NCBI GenBank assembly: GCA_963787645.1
Contig: CAWBDS010000014.1
Span: forward strand, 620,001-684,000
DNA length: 64,000 nt
Source: Palsa-504 sp963787645
GTDB taxonomy: Bacteria; Actinomycetota; Actinomycetes; Streptosporangiales; Streptosporangiaceae
Direction: 5' to 3'
The position numbers and the translations under genes were made by a program. Within the stretch, counting starts at the first letter, position 1. Each line of letters begins with the position of its first letter. Of the stretch, positions 50,405-59,202 are shown one piece after another. Below the pieces are notes generated by a model. The model made no database searches. It saw only the letters and a program-made list of their open reading frames with translations, and was not told where the DNA came from.

Positions 50405-51616
50405 TTATAGCGGGGTCCAGCGGGCCTGCAGATGGGTGGGCTTGCGGAACACCAGGCCTCTCGTCGCGGCCGGATGCCGGTCGTCCAGCCGCAGCTGGGG
50501 GAGCCGACCGAGCAGCGTCGCCACGGCGACCCGCGCCTCCAGGCGGGCCAGGTGCGCGCCCAGGCAGAAGTGCGGGCCGTGCGCGAAGGCCAGGTGCTTG
50601 GCGGCATTGGGCCGGCGAACGTCGAACCGGTCCGGGTCGGCGAAGGTCGCCGGGTCGCGGTTCGCCCCGGCGATGGACACCGTGACCTGGTCGCCGGCTC
50701 TGATCCGGGCCGTGCCGAGCTGGACGTCGCGAGTCGCGTAGCGGTCGACCACGGCGGCGGCCGGTTCCAGCCGCAGCGATTCCTCGATCGCCGCCGGGAT
50801 CAGCTCGCGGTCGGCTCGGACGAGCTCGAGCTCGCCGGGTGCGGACAGCAGATGCACCATGGCGTTGGCGATCATGCCCTCGGTGGTCTCGATCCCGCCG
50901 AACAGCAGGACTCCCGCGTTGGAGATAGCCTCGTCCGCGGTGAGCGCCCCGGCCACATCGGCCAGCAGCGATGACGGCGGCGGCGCGGCGATAACCTGCC
51001 GGAGGCTGGCGGCGAGTTCGGCGAACGCGGTCGTGCCCGCGGCGGCCACCTCGCCGCCCGACGTGGCTCCGACGGCGCTTGCGGCCGCGGCTTCGGCTTG
51101 GACGGCGGCCACGATCCCGTCGTACCAGGCCAGGATCTGCGCGGGGTCGGTCTGGCCAAGGCCGAGCGCCTCGGCCATGACCGTGACGGCCAGCGGACCC
51201 GCGACCGTCCGGCGCAGCTCGGCCGCACCGAGCGGCCGGATGGCGGCGACCAGCCGGTCGGCCTCGGCCTGGGTGAAGGCTTCCAGCCGGGCGTGGATCT
51301 CCTCGGACCGGAACGGGCGGGTGAACGGCCCCCGGTGGCGGGCGTGCGGCGCGCCGTCCAGCGAGAGCATGCTCGGACCGACCACCTTGGCCGTGGAGAA
51401 GCGGGGGTCGTCGACCGTGAACGTCCGGGCGTCCCGGAGTACCGCGACGGCCAGGTCGTACCCGGTGACCAGCCAAGCGCCGAGGACCGGGATCCAGCAG
51501 GCCGGGGTGTCGGCCCGGAGTCGGGCCAGTACCGGATGCGGATCGGTGTCCAGGCCGGCCAGCGTGACCGCCTCGGCCTTCGGTTCCCGTTCGGCGGCCG
51601 GGTCGGGCGAGGTCAT
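50405..51616 (-). CDS. cytochrome P450
   Basis: 403 aa from ATG 51616, which overlaps the stop of the UPF0104 gene. The heme loop is FAHGPHFCLGAHLARLEA (Cys ligand), the I-helix FGGIETTEG and the K-helix EESLR. Standard soluble bacterial P450 size. Ser/Ala-rich insertion near residues 190-205. No ferredoxin gene nearby. Coupled to a polytopic membrane protein, so it may act on a lipid or terpenoid; the substrate is unknown. Confidence 0.9.
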   Translation of the reverse strand: MTSPDPAAEREPKAEAVTLAGLDTDPHPVLARLRADTPACWIPVLGAWLVTGYDLAVAVLRDARTFTVDDPRFSTAKVVGPSMLSLDGAPHARHRGPFTRPFRSEEIHARLEAFTQAEADRLVAAIRPLGAAELRRTVAGPLAVTVMAEALGLGQTDPAQILAWYDGIVAAVQAEAAAASAVGATSGGEVAAAGTTAFAELAASLRQVIAAPPPSSLLADVAGALTADEAISNAGVLLFGGIETTEGMIANAMVHLLSAPGELELVRADRELIPAAIEESLRLEPAAAVVDRYATRDVQLGTARIRAGDQVTVSIAGANRDPATFADPDRFDVRRPNAAKHLAFAHGPHFCLGAHLARLEARVAVATLLGRLPQLRLDDRHPAATRGLVFRKPTHLQARWTPL

Positions 51617-52770
51617 GTGACCCCGCCGGGGGAATCCGGAGCGCCATCGTCGGGCGCGATCCGCCGGTGAGCCAGGACCGCCATCAAGATCCACCCGGCG
51701 ATGAGGATCAGCCAGAAGTTGACCAGGCGGTAGGCCAGCACGGCGGCGAGGGCCGGTGACCGGTGCAGTCCGGCGGCGGTCAGCGCCGCGGTCAGGGCCA
51801 GTTCGACCAGCGCGAATCCGCCTGGCGTGATCCCGGTGCTGCCGACCGCGGCGCCGGCCCCGTACACCAGCAGCAAGCTGTGCCACGGAACGGGCTGGCC
51901 GGTGGCCTTGATCGCGCAGGCCAGCGCACCGCAGTCGGCCGCCCAGTTCAGCGCGGCCAGCCCGAACACCTCGGTGTACCGCAGCCCGGATAGCCGCAAG
52001 CTGGCCACCCGGTCCAGGAATTCATCCAGGCCGTCGACGCCGTGCGAAGGCACGCCCAGCACACTGCGGGACAGGCCCACCACAGCGGCAATGAACCGGT
52101 GCAGAAGCCGGCGGACGCTCTCGAAGCGCAGCGCGAGCAGGACCGCGGCGCCCGGCACGATGAACACGAAGGCACCGAGGAAGCCCGCAGCGCTGGCCAG
52201 TGACGCCGAGCCCGCCAGCGCTCCGACGACCAGCAGGAGGGCGAGCGCGGAGGTGGAGAAGATGGCCGACACGGCGAGCGTCCAGCCCGTGGTGGCGGCG
52301 TCCACGCCGTGCCTGCGGAACTGGCGGTAGGAATAGACCATGGCCAGTTCGGCGCCGGCGAACGGCACCGAGATGGACAGTGCGTTCGATGCGTAGGTGA
52401 TCGCCATCACCGACCTGAAGCTGGTCCGCCGGCCGCTGACCCGCATCAGCATGGTGCGGCTGAGTCCGAAGCTGGCCAGCGAGACGGCCTCGGACGCCAC
52501 CGCGAGCGAGAACCAGGCCCAGTTCAGGCGGGCCAGCACGTGCAGCGACTCGGCTAGCGTGCGGCGCTCGATGACGATGACGCTGACCAGGACTACGACG
52601 GCCAGGGCGGCGAGCATGCTGCGCCGCACCCGGTACCGGCGGGGAGCACGTGCTGATACCTGGCGCTGGTCTGGCGGTGCTGTCACGTCGGCCGGAGAAC
52701 TGACGAGGTCAACGGCATCATGGGCAAAAATACCCTGAACTGCGGCAAAGCAGAAGGTCGGCCAGGACAC
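51613..52770 (-). CDS. UPF0104 / LPG-synthase transmembrane-type protein
   Basis: Up to 385 aa (GTG 52770; GTG 52686 is an alternative, as the first ~28 residues look non-conserved). About eight membrane segments with the family signature GSTGITPGGFALVELALTAA near the C-terminus and RTSFRSVMAITYASNALSIS in the middle. This is the lysylphosphatidylglycerol synthase-like membrane domain without a catalytic C-terminal domain (YbhN-like). Probable lipid flippase-type role; translationally coupled to the P450. Confidence 0.8.
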   Translation of the reverse strand: MSWPTFCFAAVQGIFAHDAVDLVSSPADVTAPPDQRQVSARAPRRYRVRRSMLAALAVVVLVSVIVIERRTLAESLHVLARLNWAWFSLAVASEAVSLASFGLSRTMLMRVSGRRTSFRSVMAITYASNALSISVPFAGAELAMVYSYRQFRRHGVDAATTGWTLAVSAIFSTSALALLLVVGALAGSASLASAAGFLGAFVFIVPGAAVLLALRFESVRRLLHRFIAAVVGLSRSVLGVPSHGVDGLDEFLDRVASLRLSGLRYTEVFGLAALNWAADCGALACAIKATGQPVPWHSLLLVYGAGAAVGSTGITPGGFALVELALTAALTAAGLHRSPALAAVLAYRLVNFWLILIAGWILMAVLAHRRIAPDDGAPDSPGGVT

Positions 52771-52778
52771 TGGCGGGC

Positions 52779-52862
52779 ATGAGCATGAGTAACGTCAACC
52801 TGCACCACGCCCTGGCCAGCTTCACCGATATCTACAGCCCGCGGATCGTCGGCAGCGGGTGA
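52779..52862 (+). pseudogene. N-terminal stub of a cupin protein
   Basis: 27 codons, MSMSNVNLHHALASFTDIYS then PRIVGSG and a stop. The SNVNLHHALASFxxIYSPRIV start is typical of a small actinobacterial cupin (mannose-6-phosphate isomerase-like), whose metal-binding barrel should follow but is absent. Its end overlaps the 3' end of the reverse-strand SDR by about 30 bp, so it is a truncated relic. Confidence 0.55.
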
Positions 52863-53578
52863 AGGCCATCGGCGGCCAGCGCGTAGGCGTCCTGGTCCGG
52901 GCCGGGACCGCTCGCCAGGTCGATGACGGCCTGGCCGACCAGCTCGGGGGTGAGGATGGGACCCGGGTCGCGACGCTGCTGGCCGGCATAGGCCGCAGCG
53001 TATACCGCGCCCAGCGCGGTCGCGGGGGTCAGCTGCGGGAGCAGTGAGACGAACCTGATGCCGAGCCCGGCCCGCGCGGACTCCCCGGCGGCGTAGGCGG
53101 TGATGAACCGGATGGCCGCCTTGGCCCCGGCGTAACCGCCCGACAGCGGCGAGCCGCGGAGCGCCGCGCCGCTGGACAGGGTGATGACGATGCTTCCCGG
53201 GGCCAGCGGGGCGAGCAGTGCCTCGCGGGTGAAATGGAAGGTGTGCTGGACGTCGGTGTCCCAGTTGCGGGTGAACGTCTGCCACGTGTGGTGGTGGATC
53301 GGCCGGGGCAGCGGGATGGCGCCCGCGTTCAGCACCACGATGGTGGGATGGTAGGTGTCGATGAGCTGCCCGGCCACGGTCGGGTCGGTGGCGTCGGCGG
53401 ACACCGCGGTGAAGGATCCGCCCAGCTGGGTGCGCAGCTCGTCCAGCGAGGCGCGATCGCGGGCCACCCCGACGACCTGCGCGCCCACCCTGCTCAAGGC
53501 GGTGGCGATGCCCCGGCCGAAGCCTCGACTGGCGCCGGTGACCAGCGCCGTCACGCCGGCTAGCTGATGATCAGACAT
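52832..53578 (-). CDS. short-chain dehydrogenase/reductase
   Basis: 248 aa from ATG 53578. Intact SDR: TGASRGFGRGIATAL (cofactor motif), VLNAGAIP (NAG motif), TLSSGAA (Ser) and YAGAK (Tyr-x-x-x-Lys). Its start overlaps the sigma-factor stop by 8 bp, so the two are cotranscribed. Substrate unknown. Confidence 0.88.
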   Translation of the reverse strand: MSDHQLAGVTALVTGASRGFGRGIATALSRVGAQVVGVARDRASLDELRTQLGGSFTAVSADATDPTVAGQLIDTYHPTIVVLNAGAIPLPRPIHHHTWQTFTRNWDTDVQHTFHFTREALLAPLAPGSIVITLSSGAALRGSPLSGGYAGAKAAIRFITAYAAGESARAGLGIRFVSLLPQLTPATALGAVYAAAYAGQQRRDPGPILTPELVGQAVIDLASGPGPDQDAYALAADGLHPLPTIRGL

Positions 53579-54557
53579 GACGTTTCTCCTGGTTCTGGTA
53601 GTCGAGTGGCAGCCCGAACATCGCGAACAGCTCCGGGTTGAGGAAGACGACGATCCGCGCAATCCCGGTCGTGGTGAGCGTGGGCACCAGCACCTCGTGC
53701 GCGTGATACGAACCGTCATCCCCGCAGGTATAGCCCGCGAAGGCCGGCTGGCCGTTGGCCATCACCGGGACCATCCGGAACCGTCCGAACCTGGCGAACA
53801 CCCGCGAACCGATGAAGCTCGCCACGGTCTGCCGGCCGCTGAACCAGGTCAGCAGCGGCGGCATCTCCAGGGCGACGTCCTCGCGCAGTAGTTCGGCCAG
53901 GGCGGTGACGTCCGCGTTCTCGAACGCCGCGGCGAACCGGTCGAGCAGCGCGCGCTGGTCCGGGTCGGCGGGCTCGGCCAGTTCGTCCTCGGCCGGCAGC
54001 GTCTCGGCAAGCTGAGCGCGGGCCCGCCGCAGCCCGCTGTTGACCGCGGTCGTGGTGGTGCCGAGCAGGTCCGCTGCCTGAGCGGCCGGGAAGTCCAGCA
54101 CGTCCCGCATGATCAGGACCGCCCGCTCCCGGGCGGACAGGTGCTGCAGGGCCGCGACGAAGGCCAGCCGGATACCCGTCCGTGATGCGGCCATCGCGGC
54201 CGGATCGTCGCGCTCCCCGGCCAGCAGCGCGTCCGGGAACGGCTGCAGCCACGGCACCTCCGGCCCGGTGACCAACTGCGCCTGCGGGTCCTCGGCGGGC
54301 GCGCCTAGCCCCGACGGCAGCGGGCGTCGGCCCCGGCGCTCGATAGCGGTCAGGCACACATTGGTCGCGATCCGGTAGAGCCAGGTCCGCACCGACGAAC
54401 GGCCCTCGAACCCGTCGAAGGCACGCCACGCGCGCAGGTACGTCTCCTGAACCAGGTCCTCGGCCTCCTCGACCGAGCCCAGCATCCGATAGCAGTGTGC
54501 CAGTAGCTCACCCCGGAACTGGCTGGTGAGACCGGTGAAATCCTCGCTGACCGTCAT
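53571..54557 (-). CDS. ECF-type sigma factor with SnoaL-like C-terminal domain
   Basis: 328 aa. Sigma region 2 (~15-85: LLAHCYRMLGSVEEAEDLVQ, RTWLYRIATNVCL) and region 4 (~135-190: LSARERAVLIMRDVLDFPAA, TTTTAVNSGLRRARAQL). A ~120-residue SnoaL/NTF2-like domain follows (~205-328). Such C-terminally extended ECF sigma factors (TIGR02960/SigG-like) are regulated by their own extension rather than by a membrane anti-sigma factor. Cotranscribed with the SDR, a likely target or partner. Confidence 0.87.
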   Translation of the reverse strand: MTVSEDFTGLTSQFRGELLAHCYRMLGSVEEAEDLVQETYLRAWRAFDGFEGRSSVRTWLYRIATNVCLTAIERRGRRPLPSGLGAPAEDPQAQLVTGPEVPWLQPFPDALLAGERDDPAAMAASRTGIRLAFVAALQHLSARERAVLIMRDVLDFPAAQAADLLGTTTTAVNSGLRRARAQLAETLPAEDELAEPADPDQRALLDRFAAAFENADVTALAELLREDVALEMPPLLTWFSGRQTVASFIGSRVFARFGRFRMVPVMANGQPAFAGYTCGDDGSYHAHEVLVPTLTTTGIARIVVFLNPELFAMFGLPLDYQNQEKRHV

Positions 54558-54798
54558 CAGCTACCCCAAACTCGCCCCGCGCGGAGGCCAGCGTCCCACT
54601 GGCCCTATCTATACAGACCAGCCGGCCGACGCGGAATCACCGTCCGCCGGAAATCGAGTATTCAGGGGAGGGGAACGGCAGGTGCAAAGGGCCGCGGTTC
54701 AATATCCGTCAGCTGACCGATGTCTTGCATTGCAAGTTGCAGGAGCATTTTCAACGCAAGGATACCGAGCACGTCAGCTGAGGAACCGGATCATCGTG

Positions 54799-55203
54799 AT
54801 GGCACCGACTCGTCCGACTGAACTGTACCAACGTCGTGTCAGGCTAGCCAGGAAACCATCCTCGGCGGCCGAAGCCCGCGGTCAGGTCCGTGCGGCCCTG
54901 CGGGCCTGGAAAGTCCAGGTCGACGAGGACATCGCGATCCTGCTCGCCAGTGACCTGGTCACCCACGGCATCTTGTACGGGGACGGTGAGACCATCACGC
55001 TGGCCATCAGGTGTTCCCGGGGTCGCTTGCGCATTGACGTGTACGACAGGTCGCGTTGCCTGCCGCCAGGCGCCGCCGATCCTGCCGATGCGGACACCGG
55101 ACGGGGCCTGGTGCTGATCGCCGCCCTGTCCACCGAATGGGGTTCGTTCCGCACTCCGGCGGGCAAAGCCACGTACTTCACGCTCGCGTTCGCGAGCGGC
55201 TAA
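54799..55203 (+). CDS. HATPase-type regulatory protein (anti-sigma/RsbW-like)
   Basis: 134 aa from ATG 54799 (GTG 54796 also possible); GAGGAA upstream. A single histidine-kinase-like ATPase domain: DIAILLASDLVTHGILYGDG is the N-box region, IDVYDRS the G1 box, and DADTGRGLVLIAALS the G2 region. Streptomycetes and relatives carry many such stand-alone ATPases, often near DUF397 genes as here (55295). Probably a serine kinase/anti-sigma-like regulator; the Asn of the N box is replaced by His (THG), which may weaken ATP binding. Confidence 0.75.
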   Translation: MAPTRPTELYQRRVRLARKPSSAAEARGQVRAALRAWKVQVDEDIAILLASDLVTHGILYGDGETITLAIRCSRGRLRIDVYDRSRCLPPGAADPADADTGRGLVLIAALSTEWGSFRTPAGKATYFTLAFASG

Positions 55204-55294
55204 GCGTGGGGGCGGCGAGCCGTGATCCCCGTCCGGCTCGCCGCCCTTACTAACCAGACCGCTGACGGAGAGGCACTGACTAGTGAGGGGAAAC

Positions 55295-55531
55295 ATGAGC
55301 ACGACGCTCAGGAGTCCGCATGAACGGCCGAATCCAGGCTCGCCCTGGATCAAGAGCTCCCTGAGTTACGCCGCCGGTAATTGCGTCGAGGTAGCGGCCC
55401 TGCCCGGGGGGGAGATCGGCGTGCGCAACAGCAGGCATGCCACGGGGCCGGTCCTGGCGTTCACGCCGGAGGAATGGCGTGCGTTTCTCGGGGGCGTGCG
55501 GAACGGGGAATTCGACCGGTCGGCCATCTGA
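55295..55531 (+). CDS. DUF397 protein
   Basis: 78 aa from ATG 55295, preceded by GAGGGG. WIKSSLSYAAGNCVEVAAL, IGVRNSRHATGPVLAFTPEE and WRAFLGG define DUF397, small actinomycete proteins usually paired with XRE-type regulators; none is adjacent here. Its neighbour is an HATPase protein. Confidence 0.88.
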   Translation: MSTTLRSPHERPNPGSPWIKSSLSYAAGNCVEVAALPGGEIGVRNSRHATGPVLAFTPEEWRAFLGGVRNGEFDRSAI

Positions 55532-55549
55532 CCGAGGTCGGTCTCTCCA

Positions 55550-56425
55550 TCAGGGGTGGGCGTCCCAATGCCGGCGCAGTGCGGCGGTGAACTCGGCGGC
55601 ACGCTCGTCGGGGAAGAACAGCCGCGCTCTGTCGATTTCGATGACCTGTGTGGCGCCGGGGATGGTGTCGCGCAGCCAGTAGGCCCACTTGGGGCGGAAG
55701 AACCTATCGCCGGTGCCCCAGACGATGAGGGTCGGGACGGTCAGGCGACGCAGGGCGGGTTCGGCGGCCAGCAGGTCGCGGGCCCGCAGTGACGCGATCA
55801 TGAGCTGGTACCGGCGGGCCGATTCGGCCGTGCCGAGCAGCGGCTCCAGCCAGGCCCGCGCGATTTCTTCGGGCAGGTTGGCGACGTCCTGGTAACCGCT
55901 GCCGTAAAAGCGCTTCTTGCTCCGGCGCAGGTCACGGGCCAGCTGCGGGCCGAGGCGCCAGACCGGCAGGCCCGTGCGGGCCAGCAGGAACGCGGACAGA
56001 AGCGCCTTGGGCGGCAGGTTTTTATGCGCTTCGCAGTTGGTCAGGACCAGCGTGTGCAGCCGCTCGGCATGCCGGGCCGCGAAGACCTGAGCGATCGCGC
56101 CGCCCGTGTCGTTCGCGACCAGGTCGACGTCGGCTAGCTCGAGTGCGTCACAGCAGTCGGCCAGGAAGCGGGCGAGCGCCGGCAGCGAGAAGTCCCGTTC
56201 GGCGGCGGCTGGGGTCTGCCCGTGCAGCGGCAGGTCGACGGCAACACACCGGCGCTGCCCGTCGAACGCCCCGATGGCGTGCCGCCACAGATAACTACTG
56301 GTGCCCAGGCCGTGCACGAACAGCGCCGCGCGACCCTGGCCGCCGGTATCGACGTAACTGACAGGCCCCGAGCGGGTGCACAGCTGGCCGCGGTACTTGT
56401 CGAAGCGTTCCATCTCGCTGGTCAT
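55550..56425 (-). CDS. alpha/beta hydrolase
   Basis: 291 aa. Oxyanion region FVHGLGTSSYLW; nucleophile elbow VANDTGGAIAQ with Asp, so a dehalogenase/epoxide-hydrolase-like active site. The position where a catalytic His is expected reads DRARLFFPDE, without an evident His, so activity by the usual triad is uncertain. Divergent from the TetR gene at 56539, with two perfect operators between them, which predicts that this hydrolase is the repressor's target. Confidence 0.82.
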   Translation of the reverse strand: MTSEMERFDKYRGQLCTRSGPVSYVDTGGQGRAALFVHGLGTSSYLWRHAIGAFDGQRRCVAVDLPLHGQTPAAAERDFSLPALARFLADCCDALELADVDLVANDTGGAIAQVFAARHAERLHTLVLTNCEAHKNLPPKALLSAFLLARTGLPVWRLGPQLARDLRRSKKRFYGSGYQDVANLPEEIARAWLEPLLGTAESARRYQLMIASLRARDLLAAEPALRRLTVPTLIVWGTGDRFFRPKWAYWLRDTIPGATQVIEIDRARLFFPDERAAEFTAALRRHWDAHP

Positions 56426-56468
56426 AGGGTTCTCCCTCGCTGATGGTCGCCGGAGTACAGTGACCGAA

Positions 56469-56511
56469 AGACCGACTATCGGTCTAACTTTGATAAACCG
56501 ACAGTCGGTTT
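56469..56511. promoter_or_regulatory. two perfect TetR operators
   Basis: AGACCGA-CTA-TCGGTCT at 56469-56485 and AAACCGA-CAG-TCGGTTT at 56495-56511: same consensus ACCGA-N3-TCGGT, 26 bp centre to centre, in the spacer between the hydrolase and TetR genes. Each probably binds a TetR dimer and represses both genes. Confidence 0.85.
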
Positions 56512-56538
56512 GTCAATTTATTTTTGGAAGAGGATGGC

Positions 56539-57201
56539 GTGCCTGACGAAGCGGACGGTGGTGCCGACGCGCGGATGAACAAGAACGTCGAGCGCGGCCG
56601 GGTCACCCGGGCGCATCTGGTCGACGTGGCCACCCGGCTGTTCGCCGCGCAGGGCTACGAGGCCACGTCGATCGACGCGGTGCTGGCCGAAGCGGGGGTC
56701 AGCCGTGGCTCGCTTTACCACCATTTTCCGGGTAAGGACGCGTTGTTCTGGGCGGTCCTGGAGGGCATCGCCGCCCGCGTCGGGGAACAGTTGCTCAGCG
56801 CGGAGCGGGATGCTCCGGACCCGATCGCCGCGTTGCGGGTCGGTTACCTCGGCTGGATCCGGCTGGCCGCCGATCCGGTCGTCCAGCAGACCGTGCTGAT
56901 CGACGCGCCCGCGGTGCTGGGCTGGCAGCGGTGGCGGGAGATCGACGAGCAAGGCAACCTGGGGTGGATCAAGACCGCGCTGGGGTACGCCGCCGACACC
57001 GGCCGCATCGAGCCGCGTCACGTGGACGTGTTCGCGCACATCGTGATGGCCGCGGTCAACGAGGTGGCCATGATGATCGCGCGTGCCGACGACCCGGTAG
57101 CCGCGCTGCCCGAAGCCGAGAGCGCGTTCGCCGAGTTCCTGGACCGCCTGCTGGCGAGTCCGGACGGGCAGCCCCGCCCGGCTATCCCGTCGGCGTCATG
57201 A
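56539..57201 (+). CDS. TetR-family transcriptional regulator
   Basis: 220 aa from GTG 56539 with GAAGAGG upstream. HTH: LVDVATRLFAAQGYEATSID, VLAEAGVSRGSLYHHFPGKD. C-terminal ligand domain of the common TetR_C type. The two adjacent palindromes fit autoregulation and control of the divergent hydrolase. Its stop overlaps the convergent DUF397 gene by 6 bp. Confidence 0.9.
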   Translation: MPDEADGGADARMNKNVERGRVTRAHLVDVATRLFAAQGYEATSIDAVLAEAGVSRGSLYHHFPGKDALFWAVLEGIAARVGEQLLSAERDAPDPIAALRVGYLGWIRLAADPVVQQTVLIDAPAVLGWQRWREIDEQGNLGWIKTALGYAADTGRIEPRHVDVFAHIVMAAVNEVAMMIARADDPVAALPEAESAFAEFLDRLLASPDGQPRPAIPSAS

Positions 57202-57426
57202 CGTCGCCGGCTTGCCGCGACCGGTCAGCTCATCCCCGAACCGGTCGAATTCCCCAAGCCGCGCGCCGGCCAGGAAAGCATCCCACTCGCGCTGGGTGAA
57301 CCTCAGCACGCGCCCTTCGGGATCCCGGCTGTTGCGGACGCCGACCGCGCCGCCCGGCAGCTCGGCCACCTCCACGCAGTTGCCGTTAGAGAAGCTCAGC
57401 GAACTCTTGACCCAGACCGCATTCAT
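57196..57426 (-). CDS. DUF397 protein
   Basis: 76 aa: VWVKSSLSFSNGNCVEVAEL, VGVRNSRDPEGRVLRFTQRE, WDAFLAG. Second DUF397 in the window, again without an XRE partner. Convergent with the TetR gene. Confidence 0.88.
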   Translation of the reverse strand: MNAVWVKSSLSFSNGNCVEVAELPGGAVGVRNSRDPEGRVLRFTQREWDAFLAGARLGEFDRFGDELTGRGKPATS

Positions 57427-57525
57427 CTCCTCAACCTAACTGATCGAAATTTATTTCGCTAGAGCGCTCACGCAAATGCGGGGCTCGCCCTACCGTGCCC
57501 CGGCCGAACGAGCAGAATCGGCTTT

Positions 57526-58707
57526 GTGAACCCGGCCCAGCTGGAGGCCTTCGGCCTCGACCCCGACGTTCTCCACCTCAACCACGGCTCGTTCGGCGTC
57601 GCACCGGTTGTCGTACGCCAGGCCGCCGCCGCCTGGCGCGAGCGCGCCGAACGCAACCCGCACCGCTTCAACCGCGTCGAGGTCCGCGGACTGATCGCGG
57701 CGGCCCGCGAGTGTGCGGCCGGGTTCCTTGGCGTCGACCCGTCCCGCGCGGCTTGGGTACGCAACGTGTCCGAAGGAGCGTCTGCGGTCCTCGGTTCGCT
57801 GGAACTGCGCCCCGGCGACGAACTGGTCATCAGCACCCATGGCTACGGCGCTGTCCGTAAGGCACTCAATCAGCACGCGACGCGATCCGGGGCGCGGGTC
57901 ATCGAGGCGGCCTATCCCGTAGGCGCGGGGGAGGACGTCATCGTCTCTGCGTACACCGCCGCCTGTTCGTCCCGCACGCGGCTGGTCGTGGTCGACCGGA
58001 TCACCTCGCCGACCGCCACGGTCGTCCCGGTCGCGGCCGTGGCCGCCGCCGTCGGCTCGGGGGCCAAGATCCTGGTCGACGCCGCGCACGCGCCCGGCCA
58101 GCTTCGAGACGACATCGCCGCGCTTGGCGCCGACCACTGGGTCGGCAACCTGCACAAGTGGGCGTACACCCCCCGCGGCAGCGCCATCTTGTGGAGCCGG
58201 CCGGGCGCCGACGTGACCCCGACCGTGCTCAGCTGGCAGCTGGAGGATGGGTACGCCGCGGCGTTCGACTACCCGGGCACCTGGGACTACGCCGGCTGGC
58301 TGGCGGCCGCCGACGGCCTGGCGTACTGGGAGGCGCTGGGCGGCTGGGACGCCGTAGCCCGGCTCGCCGACCTGGTGGCCGACGGCCAGCGCCAGGTGGC
58401 TGAGGCCCTGGGCGTCGCCCTTGACCTGCTCCCAGCCGTGCCCGCGCCCGCCATGCGGCTCGTGCCGCTGCCAGCGGGCGTCCTGACCTCTGCCGATCAG
58501 GCCGATCTCTTCTACGAGGTCCTGTCGCAGCAGCGTGTCGAGGTCGCACCGATGTACTTCGGGGGAGTCGGCTACCTGCGCATCGCGGCCGCGCCGTACA
58601 ACACGCCGGACGACTATGACCGGCTGGCCGATACCGTCCTGGAACTCCTCGATAATCGACCGGGTGAGCACCATCGACCGTCCCATGCCGCCCCTGAACG
58701 CCGATGA
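57526..58707 (+). CDS. class V aminotransferase, isopenicillin N epimerase-like
   Basis: 393 aa from GTG 57526. PLP-binding fold: LNHGSFGVAP near the N-terminus, WVRNVSEGASAVLGSL, LVDAAHAPGQL (Asp/His contacts with PLP) and VGNLHKWAYTPRG with the Schiff-base Lys. Family members act as cysteine desulfurase-like, isopenicillin N epimerase-like or aminotransferase enzymes; the specific reaction is unknown. The next gene begins inside its 3' end. Confidence 0.88.
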   Translation: MNPAQLEAFGLDPDVLHLNHGSFGVAPVVVRQAAAAWRERAERNPHRFNRVEVRGLIAAARECAAGFLGVDPSRAAWVRNVSEGASAVLGSLELRPGDELVISTHGYGAVRKALNQHATRSGARVIEAAYPVGAGEDVIVSAYTAACSSRTRLVVVDRITSPTATVVPVAAVAAAVGSGAKILVDAAHAPGQLRDDIAALGADHWVGNLHKWAYTPRGSAILWSRPGADVTPTVLSWQLEDGYAAAFDYPGTWDYAGWLAAADGLAYWEALGGWDAVARLADLVADGQRQVAEALGVALDLLPAVPAPAMRLVPLPAGVLTSADQADLFYEVLSQQRVEVAPMYFGGVGYLRIAAAPYNTPDDYDRLADTVLELLDNRPGEHHRPSHAAPERR

Positions 58708-59176
58708 GCGCACCACGCTCGAAAGCTGGCTTGACTTTCACCGTGCCACCCTGGCCATGAAGTGCGAGGGCCTGGACGACGCGCAGGCCGCGATCGCGTC
58801 CGCGCCACCGTCCGGCCTGACCGTAACCGGCCTCGTCCAGCACATGGCGGAGGTTGAGCGGAACTGGTTCCGCCGGGTGTTCGCCGGCGAATCGGCCCCG
58901 CCGATCCACGACCCGCAGGCCGATCCGGACGGTCCGGACGGTGGCTTCGAAGTGACAGACGGGTCCACCCTGCACGAGGCCCTGGCCACCTGGCGCGCCG
59001 AGATCGCCCGGGCCCGTGAGCGCTGCGCCGGCCGCGCGCTGACCGACACGGGCCGCTTTATGGAACAGGACGTCAACCTCCGCTGGATCTACGTGCACAT
59101 GATCGAGGAGTACGCCCGCCACAATGGCCACGCCGACCTGATCCGGGAACGCATCAACGGCGTCACCGGCGCGTAA
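58664..59176 (+). CDS. DinB-family protein (DUF664)
   Basis: 170 aa from GTG 58664, overlapping the aminotransferase by 44 bp. Four-helix DinB fold: GLVQHMAEVERNWFRRVF with the first metal His, and VHMIEEYARHNGHADLIRE carrying the HxxxH-type ligands. Actinobacterial members are putative thiol (mycothiol) transferases. Coupled to the aminotransferase. Confidence 0.85.
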   Translation: MSTIDRPMPPLNADERTTLESWLDFHRATLAMKCEGLDDAQAAIASAPPSGLTVTGLVQHMAEVERNWFRRVFAGESAPPIHDPQADPDGPDGGFEVTDGSTLHEALATWRAEIARARERCAGRALTDTGRFMEQDVNLRWIYVHMIEEYARHNGHADLIRERINGVTGA

Positions 59177-59202
59177 GCGCCCGACCGGGGGCTTGCCCCG
59201 CG

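Noticed and set aside
57526..58707. Tyrosine aminomutase or peripheral amino acid enzyme for the enediyne
   Set aside because: This is a class V PLP enzyme 24 kb away; no MIO-type aminomutase or similar was found near the A-PCP gene.
59184..59200. Second rifamycin-associated element after rox
   Set aside because: GGGGGCTTGCCCC resembles only one half-site and forms a small hairpin at the gene end, so it is more likely a terminator.
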